Shown here: positions 15,099 through 21,220 of the stretch, piece by piece
Numbering within the stretch: position 1 is the stretch's first letter
Layout: every line of letters begins with the position of its first letter
Source: Halorhodospira sp.
Lineage (GTDB): Bacteria > Pseudomonadota > Gammaproteobacteria > Nitrococcales > Halorhodospiraceae
DNA: 21,220 nucleotides
Direction: 5' to 3'
Assembly (NCBI GenBank): GCA_007127935.1
Contig: SKYL01000303.1
Span: forward strand, 1 to 21,220
The notes under the pieces: generated by a model
The model's input: only the letters and a program-made list of their open reading frames with translations
The model's database searches: none
Told to the model about the DNA's origin: nothing
Made by a program: the position numbers and the translations under genes

Positions 15099-15757
15099 TC
15101 GCCCCGTCCATCCTTTCCGCCGACTTCGCCCGTCTGGGTGCCGACGTGGAGGCCGTCCTCGCGGCCGGGGCCGATGTGGTCCATTTCGATGTGATGGACA
15201 ACCACTACGTCCCCAATCTGACCATCGGACCGCTGGTCTGCCAGGCGTTGCGGGACTACGGCATCACCGCCCCCATCGACGTCCACCTGATGGTCAAGCC
15301 GGTGGACCGGATCGTCGGCGACTTCGCCGAGGCGGGGGCCTCTTGGATCACCTTCCACCCGGAGGCCAGTGAGCACGTCGACCGGACGCTGGGCCTGATC
15401 CAGAGCCTCGGTTGCCGCGCCGGCCTCGTCTTCAACCCGGCCACCCCGCTCGACTGCCTGCCCTACGTGGCCGACAAGGTGGACATGGTCCTGCTGATGT
15501 CGGTGAACCCCGGTTTCCCGGGGCAGAGCTTCATCCCCTCCGCCCTGGATAAGTTGCGGGAAGCGCGGGCGATGATCGACCAGACCGGCAAGGACATCCG
15601 CCTGGAGATCGACGGCGGGGTCAAGGCGGACAACATCCGCTCCATCGCGGAGGCGGGCGCCGACACCTTCGTCGCCGGGTCGGCCATCTTCAACGCCCCG
15701 GACTACGCCGAGGCCATCCGTACCATGCGCGCCGAGATCGCCGCCGCACGGTCATAA
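15083..15757 (+). CDS. rpe: Ribulose-phosphate 3-epimerase
   Basis: A 224-residue TIM-barrel enzyme that interconverts xylulose 5-phosphate and ribulose 5-phosphate, supplying prk. Motifs: APSILSADFARLG (residues 7-19), VHFDVMDNHYVPNLTIGP with H34, D36 and D39, HLMVKPVDRIV, MSVNPGFPGQSF, LEIDGGVKADNI with the second catalytic aspartate, and the phosphate-binding VAGSAIF. The ATG at 15083 has GGAG eight bases upstream and lies within the last codons of cbbR in another frame, so the two are cotranscribed and perhaps coupled. In many autotrophs rpe is followed by phosphoglycolate phosphatase; here hemB follows. It is also called cbbE. Confidence 0.96.
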   Translation: MQQPLIAPSILSADFARLGADVEAVLAAGADVVHFDVMDNHYVPNLTIGPLVCQALRDYGITAPIDVHLMVKPVDRIVGDFAEAGASWITFHPEASEHVDRTLGLIQSLGCRAGLVFNPATPLDCLPYVADKVDMVLLMSVNPGFPGQSFIPSALDKLREARAMIDQTGKDIRLEIDGGVKADNIRSIAEAGADTFVAGSAIFNAPDYAEAIRTMRAEIAAARS

Positions 15758-15836
15758 GATTGTCAAGGTTGGGCAAACCGCGCCCCGGGGGCATACTAGC
15801 GCCCTGAAAACGGCCACCCCCGGGGAGGGCATTACC

Positions 15837-16865
15837 GTGAATCGTTACGACTCCGACCCCACCGGCTATCCCGCCACCCGCATGCGGCGCATGCGGCGGG
15901 ACCCCTTTTCGCGGCGCCTGATGCGCGAGACGCGCCTCGGCGTCGACGATCTGATCCAACCCGTCTTCGTGCTGGACGGCGAGGACCGCACCGAACCTGT
16001 CGCCTCCATGCCGGGCATCCAGCGCATGAGCATCGACCGCCTGGTGACCGAGGCGAAAGAACTGCACGCCCTCGGCATCCCCGCCGTCGCCCTCTTCCCG
16101 GTGACCCCGGCCTCGGCCAAGAGTGACGACGCCCGCGAGGCTTACAACACCAACGGCATCGCCCAACGGGCGGTGCGGGCGTTGAAGGATGCGCTCCCCG
16201 AACTGGGCGTGATCACCGACGTCGCCCTCGACCCGTTCACCAGCCACGGCCAGGACGGGCTCATCGACGAGAGCGGCTACGTCCTCAACGACGAGACGGT
16301 GGAGGTCCTGGTCCGCCAAGCGCTCTCCCACGCCGAGGCCGGCGCCGACGTGGTGGCCCCGTCGGACATGATGGACGGACGGGTGGGGGCCATCCGCCAC
16401 ACCCTGGAGGCCCACGGCTTCAGAAACGTGCGCATCCTCTCCTACGCCGCCAAGTACGCCTCCAGTTTCTACGGACCGTTCCGGGACGCCGTGGGCTCCG
16501 CCGCCTCCCTGGGCGGCGCCGGCAAGGACAGCTACCAGATGGACCCGGCCAACAGCGATGAAGCGCTCCGCGAAGTGGCCCTCGATCTCAGCGAAGGCGC
16601 CGACATGGTCATGGTGAAGCCGGGGCTGCCGTATCTCGACATCATCCGCCGCATCAAGGAGCGGTTCGGCGTCCCCACCCTGGCCTACCAGGTCAGCGGG
16701 GAGTACGCGATGCTCAAGGCCGCCGCCCAACAGGGCTGGCTCGATGAGCGCAAGTGCGTGCTGGAAGCACTGACGTCGCTGCGCCGCGCCGGCGCCGACG
16801 CCGTCCTGACCTACCACGCCCGCGCCGCCGCCGAGTGGCTCAGCGGGGAACGGGGATCGATGTGA
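15837..16865 (+). CDS. hemB: Delta-aminolevulinic acid dehydratase (porphobilinogen synthase)
   Basis: A 342-residue enzyme that condenses two 5-aminolevulinate molecules to porphobilinogen for haem and related tetrapyrroles. Active-site lysines are K206 in SYAAKYASSFYG and K261 in VMVKPGLPYLD. The metal loop reads DVALDPFTSHGQDG (128-141) with aspartates where zinc enzymes have a cysteine triad, so this is the magnesium-type enzyme known from Pseudomonas. An N-terminal arm with TRMRRMRRDPFSRRLMRET is complete. The start is a GTG at 15837 with GGGAGGG seven bases upstream. It lies 79 bp after rpe, with only a weak promoter-like pair between, and its stop overlaps the next gene (ATGTGA). Confidence 0.97.
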   Translation: MNRYDSDPTGYPATRMRRMRRDPFSRRLMRETRLGVDDLIQPVFVLDGEDRTEPVASMPGIQRMSIDRLVTEAKELHALGIPAVALFPVTPASAKSDDAREAYNTNGIAQRAVRALKDALPELGVITDVALDPFTSHGQDGLIDESGYVLNDETVEVLVRQALSHAEAGADVVAPSDMMDGRVGAIRHTLEAHGFRNVRILSYAAKYASSFYGPFRDAVGSAASLGGAGKDSYQMDPANSDEALREVALDLSEGADMVMVKPGLPYLDIIRRIKERFGVPTLAYQVSGEYAMLKAAAQQGWLDERKCVLEALTSLRRAGADAVLTYHARAAAEWLSGERGSM

Positions 16866-17536
16866 AGAGCTATTTCGCCCGTATCTTCGGGAGTTCGCCG
16901 GTGGCGCCGTTGCAGCGCCATATCGACGAGGTGGTCGAGTGCGTCGAGATCCTGCCGGAACTCTTCTGCGCCTCGGCGGAGGGCGATCTGCCCCGGATGG
17001 AGCGCGCCCAGAAGCAGATCGTCAACCACGAGCACGAGGCCGACCGGCTCAAAAAGGAGATCCGCGCCCACCTGCCCCACAACCTGCTGATGCCGTGGGA
17101 CCGGCGGGACTTCCTGGAACTGCTTCGGGCCCAGGATCGTATCGCCAACAAGGCCAAGGATATCGCCGGGATCATCCTCGGGCGCCGCATGCGCTGGCCC
17201 GCCGGACTGTTGGAGGAGACCCAGGCCTTCCTCGACCGTGCCATCGAAGCGGCCCGGCAGGCAAGAAACTCGGTACGTGAACTGGACGAACTGGTGGAGA
17301 CCGGCTTCCGCGGCTCCGAGATGGAGACCGTGGAACGGCTTCTGGACAAACTCGACGATATCGAGGCGGAGACCGACCGCATGCAGGTGGACCTGCGGGC
17401 GCGGCTCTTTGAGATCGAGCGTGAACTCTTCCCCGTAGACGTGATGTTCCTCTACCAGATCATCGAATCCATCGGCACACTGGCGGATCGGGCTCAGCAG
17501 ACCGGCAGCCGGTTCCAGATTCTATTGGCCGGCTGA
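16862..17536 (+). CDS. PhoU-like DUF47 protein (TIGR00153 family phosphate transport regulator)
   Basis: A 224-residue all-helical protein of the DUF47/PhoU-divergent family, which regularly sits next to Pit-type phosphate permeases and is believed to control them. It begins VKSYFARIFGSSPVAPLQRH. It carries the acidic PhoU-type metal motifs NHEHEADRLKKEI and LDDIEAETDRMQ, followed by a C-terminal helix with FLYQIIESIGTLADRAQQTG typical of the family. The GTG at 16862 overlaps the hemB stop and gives the usual family length; an upstream extension to 16754 would lie inside hemB and is rejected. The pit gene follows after 5 bp, so the two are one functional unit. Confidence 0.9.
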   Translation: MKSYFARIFGSSPVAPLQRHIDEVVECVEILPELFCASAEGDLPRMERAQKQIVNHEHEADRLKKEIRAHLPHNLLMPWDRRDFLELLRAQDRIANKAKDIAGIILGRRMRWPAGLLEETQAFLDRAIEAARQARNSVRELDELVETGFRGSEMETVERLLDKLDDIEAETDRMQVDLRARLFEIERELFPVDVMFLYQIIESIGTLADRAQQTGSRFQILLAG

Positions 17537-17541
17537 GGCGT

Positions 17542-18792
17542 ATGGAGTACGCGGTTGTCTATCTGATCCTGGCGGCGGCCTTCGGGCTGTTCATGGCGTG
17601 GGGCATCGGCGCCAATGACGTGGCCAACGCCATGGCCACCTCCGTGGGCGCCCGGGTACTCACCATCAAGCAAGCGGTCGTGGTGGCCGCCGTTTTCGAA
17701 TTCGCCGGCGCCGTGCTGGCCGGCGGGGCGGTGGCGAGTACGGTCCGTAGCGGGATCGTCCAGACCGACACGCTGGTGGGCCAGCCGGAGATCATGATCT
17801 TCGGGATGCTGGCCGCCCTGGCGGCGGCCGGGGTCTGGCTGCTGGTGGCGTCGTGGATGGGGTGGCCTGTCTCCACGACCCACTCCATCATCGGCGCCCT
17901 GGTTGGATTTGCCATCGCGGGCATCGGCTGGAGCGCCGTACAGTGGGACACCGTCGGCCGGGTGGCGGCCAGTTGGGTGGTCTCACCGCTGTTGGCCGGC
18001 ATCGCCAGTTTCGCGCTATTCCGATCCGTACAGATCCTGGTCCTCGACCGGCCCGATCCCTTGGCCGCCGCCCGCCGCTGGGTTCCGCTCTACATTTTCC
18101 TGACCGGCTTCATCATCTCCCTGATGACCTTGCTCAAGGGATTGCGCCACGTCGGCCTGGAGTTGACCGCCGCCGAGAGCTACCTGCTGGCAGTGGCCGT
18201 CGGTGTCGTGCTGGGCATGATCGGCAAGATCGCCATCAGCCGCATGAAGTTCGACCCGGGGGCAGACCGGCGCTTCCATTTCACCAACGTAGAGCGGGTT
18301 TTCGGCGTCCTGATGCTCTTCACCGCCTGCGCCATGGCCTTCGCCCACGGCTCCAACGACGTGGCCAACGCGGTCGGTCCGGTGGCCGCCGTGGTCGCCA
18401 TCGTGGCCGAAGGCCAGGTCTCGGCCACGGCGCCGGTCCCGCTCTGGCTGCTGTTGTTGGGCGCCGTGGGCATCGTCGCCGGCCTGCTGATGCTGGGCAA
18501 GCACGTCATCGCCACAGTGGGCCGCAACATCACCCAGCTCACTCCCAGCCGCGGCTTCACCTGCGAGCTGGCCGCGGCCGGCACCGTGGTCTTCGCCTCG
18601 GGCTTCGGCCTGCCCATCTCCACCACCCATACCCTGGTGGGCGCGGTCCTCGGCGTCGGTATGGCGCGCGGCATCGCCGCCATCAACCTGAACACGGTGG
18701 GCACCGTCTTCATGTCGTGGCTGATCACCCTGCCCGCCGGCGGCCTGCTGGCCATCTTCTTCTTCTACCTGCTCCACACCGCCTTCGGCTGA
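17542..18792 (+). CDS. pit: PiT-family inorganic phosphate permease
   Basis: A 416-residue membrane protein of the PiT family, a low-affinity symporter for phosphate. It has both halves of the inverted family signature: GIGANDVANAMATSVGAR near the N-terminus and AHGSNDVANAVGPVAA in the C-terminal half. SWMGWPVSTTHSIIGALVG and SGFGLPISTTHTLVGAVLG are the matching repeats behind each. About ten or more hydrophobic segments can be seen, with a short loop between the halves rather than a large cytoplasmic domain. The ATG at 17542 begins right behind the DUF47 gene. Abundant phosphate turnover in the CBB cycle makes its place in this cluster understandable, though the ion coupled here is not known. 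Confidence 0.94.
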   Translation: MEYAVVYLILAAAFGLFMAWGIGANDVANAMATSVGARVLTIKQAVVVAAVFEFAGAVLAGGAVASTVRSGIVQTDTLVGQPEIMIFGMLAALAAAGVWLLVASWMGWPVSTTHSIIGALVGFAIAGIGWSAVQWDTVGRVAASWVVSPLLAGIASFALFRSVQILVLDRPDPLAAARRWVPLYIFLTGFIISLMTLLKGLRHVGLELTAAESYLLAVAVGVVLGMIGKIAISRMKFDPGADRRFHFTNVERVFGVLMLFTACAMAFAHGSNDVANAVGPVAAVVAIVAEGQVSATAPVPLWLLLLGAVGIVAGLLMLGKHVIATVGRNITQLTPSRGFTCELAAAGTVVFASGFGLPISTTHTLVGAVLGVGMARGIAAINLNTVGTVFMSWLITLPAGGLLAIFFFYLLHTAFG

Positions 18793-18808
18793 TGCCGGGA
18801 GGGCACCC

Positions 18809-19618
18809 ATGACCGATCACTACGCCGTCATCGGCAACCCGGTGGAACACAGCAAGTCTCCGCGGATTCACGCCCTTTTTGCCCAACAGACGGCACAAGA
18901 CCTGGACTACACCAAGCTGTGGGCGCCCCGCGAGCACTTCGACGCCGTGGCCGGCGCCTTTTTCACGGGAGGCGGCAAGGGGATGAACGTCACCGTACCG
19001 TTCAAGGAGGATGCCCACCGGTTCGCCGACCGGCTCACCGACCGGGCCGACCGCGCCAGCGCGGTGAACACCCTGCGCGCCGAGCCGGACGGCACGCTGC
19101 TGGGAGACAACACCGACGGCGCCGGACTGGTCCGGGACCTGCGCGACAATCTGGAAGTAAAGCTGGCCGGGACCCGTATCTTGATCCTCGGCGCCGGCGG
19201 CGCGGTGCACGGAATCCTGCCCGCGCTGCTGGATGAGAAACCCGTCCACATCGTGGTGGCGAACCGCACCGCCGAAAAGGCGTATCGGCTGGCCGAGCCG
19301 CTGCCCGACGTCGACGGCGCCGGACTGGACGCCATCCCGTCCGGCCCCTTCGACGTGATCATCAACGGCACCAGCTCAAGCCTCTCCGACGCCTCCCTGG
19401 CGCTGCCGGAGGGGCTGGTGGCCGCAACCACCGCCTGTTACGACCTGGTCTACGCCGACCATCCGACGCCGTTCATGGAGTGGGCCGCCGCCCAGAGCGC
19501 CGAGACCGTCCGGGACGGCCTCGGCATGCTGGTGGAACAGGCGGCGGAGTCCTTCTTCCTGTGGCGCGGGGTCCACCCGGAGACCGCCCCGGTGATCCGG
19601 GCGCTGCGCCCCGAATAG
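18809..19618 (+). CDS. aroE: Shikimate dehydrogenase
   Basis: A 269-residue NADP-dependent enzyme that reduces 3-dehydroshikimate to shikimate for aromatic amino acids. It starts with YAVIGNPVEHSKSPRIH (shikimate binding), has the catalytic K66 in NVTVPFKE and D103 in DNTDGAG, the nucleotide-binding GAGGAV at 128-133, and VANRTAEKA, where N-R-T favours NADP over NAD. The C-terminal part has NGTSSSL and YDLVYADHPTPF. The ATG at 18809 has GGAGGG five bases upstream and lies 16 bp behind pit. It is the last gene of the plus-strand block and converges with the next gene, with only 6 bp between stops. Confidence 0.96.
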   Translation: MTDHYAVIGNPVEHSKSPRIHALFAQQTAQDLDYTKLWAPREHFDAVAGAFFTGGGKGMNVTVPFKEDAHRFADRLTDRADRASAVNTLRAEPDGTLLGDNTDGAGLVRDLRDNLEVKLAGTRILILGAGGAVHGILPALLDEKPVHIVVANRTAEKAYRLAEPLPDVDGAGLDAIPSGPFDVIINGTSSSLSDASLALPEGLVAATTACYDLVYADHPTPFMEWAAAQSAETVRDGLGMLVEQAAESFFLWRGVHPETAPVIRALRPE

Positions 19619-19624
19619 ACCTTC

Positions 19625-20755
19625 CTACTCGCCGAGGGCGATGCCGTAGCGGCCCAACGCCCCTTTCAGCGCGGCGCCGTCCACGACACGCCCGCTCTCG
19701 ACGACGTAGCCGGCACTGCCATCGGCCTTGTAGAGCAGTGTTCCGCGCGGCGTGATCAGCGCGCGCACCTCGCCATCGCCGCCGAAGGCGTCAATATACT
19801 CCGGCGCCCCACCGTCGACCGGGTAGAGCCCGTAGCGGCCTTCGGCGTTCCACTGCCCCGCCACGACGGTATCTCCACGCTCAAAGAGCACGGTGCTTGC
19901 CGCCCAGCGGTGGGCCTCACGGGGGCTGTCGGCACGCCCGACGATCAACGGCTCGTCCTCGGGTGCTCCTCGAACCCGCCCGGGGACGATCTCCCCGGCA
20001 CGCAGGAACCGCAATCCGTACTCGTCGCCGGCCCCTTCCTCCTTGGCGGCTCCGGCACCATGCAACCAGATCCACCGCCCGGTACGAATGGTGTCAGCCA
20101 GCGGATCGGCATCGGCGAAGACCGCCGTGGTAGCGAAGAGGCCGTTCACGTCGTCCTCGTGCCAGTGGGTACGCCGCAACGTCCGCTGCTGCCGGATCTC
20201 GGAGATGTGCTCCAAGGAGATCCAGCGGCCATCCCCGGAGGAAGCGTAATTATCAAAGACGTACCAGCCGCCATTGGGCGCCGGCATCGCATCGAGGATC
20301 TCCCCCGGCCCCCAGCCGGCGCGCCCCTCCACATCGAATCCCTCGAAGTTGAGCGCCCGTCGCAAACCGCGTTGCTCGCCGAAGATGGCCCGGTCCCCGA
20401 CACGGACTTCAAAGGTGGACGGCACCCGTCCCACCTCCTCAACGGTCCCGCCGTCCCGGCCGACAAAGTAGAAGTAGAGCGGCTCGGACCTTTGCGCATC
20501 CACCGCCGCCGCGCTGCCCACCGCCACCAGGTACTGGTCACCGGCCCGCAAGAAACCGGGCACGACGCCATTGCCGTCGGGGCCGTAGTAACGCTCACCC
20601 CGGATGTAGAGGGCCGGCTGACCATCCTCATGGAAGCCGGCCGGCACCCAGACCGTTTCCGCATCATCCAGGCCCAACGACTCCAACGCGAAGGCCGCCG
20701 CGGGGGCAAACCCCACGACCATCGCCAATACACCAACAGCAAGATACTTACGCAC
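19625..20755 (-). CDS. Exported protein of unknown function
   Basis: A 376-residue protein I do not recognise. It has a clear Sec signal peptide: RK at residues 2-3, a hydrophobic core about 5-20, and a probable cleavage site after AFA at residue 23. The mature part is rich in short beta-type segments with recurring aromatic-glycine turns. Two short segments repeat loosely, FLRAGDQYL and FLRAGEIV, and the end contains GRYGLYPVDGG, a turn and GTLLYKADGSAGYVV. This suggests an all-beta, perhaps propeller-like fold, which is inference. I see no cysteine and no lipobox. The start is a GTG with AAGGAGG five bases upstream. It stands alone, convergent with aroE, and has a partly AT-rich upstream region. 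No function is claimed. Confidence 0.8.
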   Translation of the reverse strand: MRKYLAVGVLAMVVGFAPAAAFALESLGLDDAETVWVPAGFHEDGQPALYIRGERYYGPDGNGVVPGFLRAGDQYLVAVGSAAAVDAQRSEPLYFYFVGRDGGTVEEVGRVPSTFEVRVGDRAIFGEQRGLRRALNFEGFDVEGRAGWGPGEILDAMPAPNGGWYVFDNYASSGDGRWISLEHISEIRQQRTLRRTHWHEDDVNGLFATTAVFADADPLADTIRTGRWIWLHGAGAAKEEGAGDEYGLRFLRAGEIVPGRVRGAPEDEPLIVGRADSPREAHRWAASTVLFERGDTVVAGQWNAEGRYGLYPVDGGAPEYIDAFGGDGEVRALITPRGTLLYKADGSAGYVVESGRVVDGAALKGALGRYGIALGE

Positions 20756-20930
20756 CTGTCCCTCCTTAGCCCTTCACTGCCGATCATGAAGAGCCCGGAT
20801 AAGTTTTACAGTATTTCTAAACTACTTCTTTGGCGGGGTTGCCGCAAGGCCTATCAGTTTACCAACAACCTTTTTGTGTTGGTGGTGAAGGCTTCTTGAC
20901 CTTCGAGCAGGTGCACGCCGAACGTGACGA
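20756..20930. other. AT-richer gap between the PIN-domain gene and the exported-protein gene
   Basis: 175 bp with lower GC than the surroundings, especially 20797-20880. It contains ATAAG at 20799-20803 and a hairpin at 20861-20883 (ACCAACA and TGTTGGT, 9-base loop) without a T-tract on either side. A weak promoter for the gene below could be TTGCGG with TAGTTT 17 bp on, minus strand. No credible ORF is present. Confidence 0.5.
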
Positions 20931-21220
20931 TCAGAGTTGGTAGGGAACCTGCACGCCTACGGTTCCCTCCGGAAAGTCCCAGGTATTTCTGGTGATGAGG
21001 ATGCGGTTACCCACCTCCGCGGAGGCCATGATGATCGCATCCGGCAGCCGGATCCGTCGGTGCCTCCGCAATACCGCGGCGCGGTGTGCCACGGGCCGAT
21101 CGATCGCCAACTGCCTAAATCCGTTCAACCAGCGCCGCAAGGTTACCTCTTCGGCCTCATCCTCAGCGCCGACCATGACCTCCATCCAGGTCACAAGGCT
21201 GATTGCAGGATCGGTATCGG
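20931..21220 (-). CDS. VapC-like PIN-domain ribonuclease toxin (5' part beyond right edge)
   Basis: The reading frame stays open from 21220 to the stop at 20931, giving the last 95 or so residues of a PIN-domain protein. These are usually toxins of VapBC pairs that cut RNA. Three of the expected acidic positions are visible: the glutamate in VTWMEVMVG, the aspartate in RLPDAIIMASA, and the aspartate in ITRNTWDFP. The first one, near the N-terminus, lies outside the window. An internal GTG at 21194 or ATG at 21185 could be mistaken for a start, but in-frame sequence before it (DPAISL) matches the PIN fold. The antitoxin gene would be expected just beyond the right edge. Whether it is active cannot be judged here. 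Confidence 0.8.
   Translation of the reverse strand, partial: DTDPAISLVTWMEVMVGAEDEAEEVTLRRWLNGFRQLAIDRPVAHRAAVLRRHRRIRLPDAIIMASAEVGNRILITRNTWDFPEGTVGVQVPYQL

Noticed and set aside
19599..19611. GGGCG-CTG-CGCCC hairpin at the aroE end as a bidirectional terminator
   Set aside because: The stem is only 5 bp, inside coding sequence, and lacks a T-run.
20861..20883. Hairpin ACCAACA/TGTTGGT as a terminator or attachment site
   Set aside because: There is no T-run on either strand and no integrase, tRNA or direct repeat nearby.
1..21220. A defence island, biosynthetic cluster or other novel multi-gene system
   Set aside because: Apart from the exported protein, the poorly understood DUF502 protein and the partial PIN toxin, all genes belong to well-known metabolic families; no unusual gene partnership or mobile signature is visible.

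Overview
The window looks like chromosomal DNA of a GC-rich gammaproteobacterial autotroph that fixes CO2 by the Calvin-Benson-Bassham (CBB) cycle. This rests on a form IA RuBisCO operon with cbbQ/cbbO, phosphoribulokinase, a LysR regulator of the CbbR type, a Calvin-type class II aldolase, a homodimeric (AceE) pyruvate dehydrogenase E1, and strong Shine-Dalgarno (SD) sequences throughout. I cannot name the genus. No tRNA, rRNA, IS element, integrase, prophage or CRISPR array is visible.

Layout. Positions 1-12647 are a long minus-strand block. In transcription order it holds cbbL-cbbS, a strong terminator, cbbQ-cbbO, tkt, pgk-pyk, a class II aldolase, a DUF502 membrane protein and the 5' part of aceE, which runs off the left edge. 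Positions 12648-13108 are the divergent control region between cbbL and prk. Positions 13109-19618 are a plus-strand block: prk, terminator, cbbR overlapping rpe, hemB overlapping a PhoU-like DUF47 gene, a PiT phosphate permease and aroE. aroE converges with a minus-strand gene for an exported protein I do not recognise (19625-20755). The right edge holds the 3' part of a VapC-like PIN-domain gene on the minus strand.

How it fits together. prk makes RuBP and cbbLS carboxylates it. CbbQO is the AAA+/VWA remodeller that removes inhibitory sugar phosphates from RuBisCO. pgk, aldolase, tkt and rpe regenerate the acceptor. pyk and aceE take fixed carbon towards pyruvate and acetyl-CoA. The CBB genes gap, fbp/glpX, rpi and pgp are absent here; gap is missing from its common place between tkt and pgk. 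Phosphate uptake (DUF47-pit), haem synthesis (hemB) and the shikimate pathway (aroE) are packed behind rpe.

Regulation. The cbbL/prk region contains a good sigma-70-type promoter for cbbL and several short dyads. A split motif, ATAAG-N12/13-TATTAA, lies upstream of both cbbL and tkt in the same orientation and is a candidate shared CbbR site. I found no convincing undescribed multi-gene system. The most open items are the exported protein at 19625-20755, the shared operator motif, and the SD-masking hairpin before the DUF502 gene.
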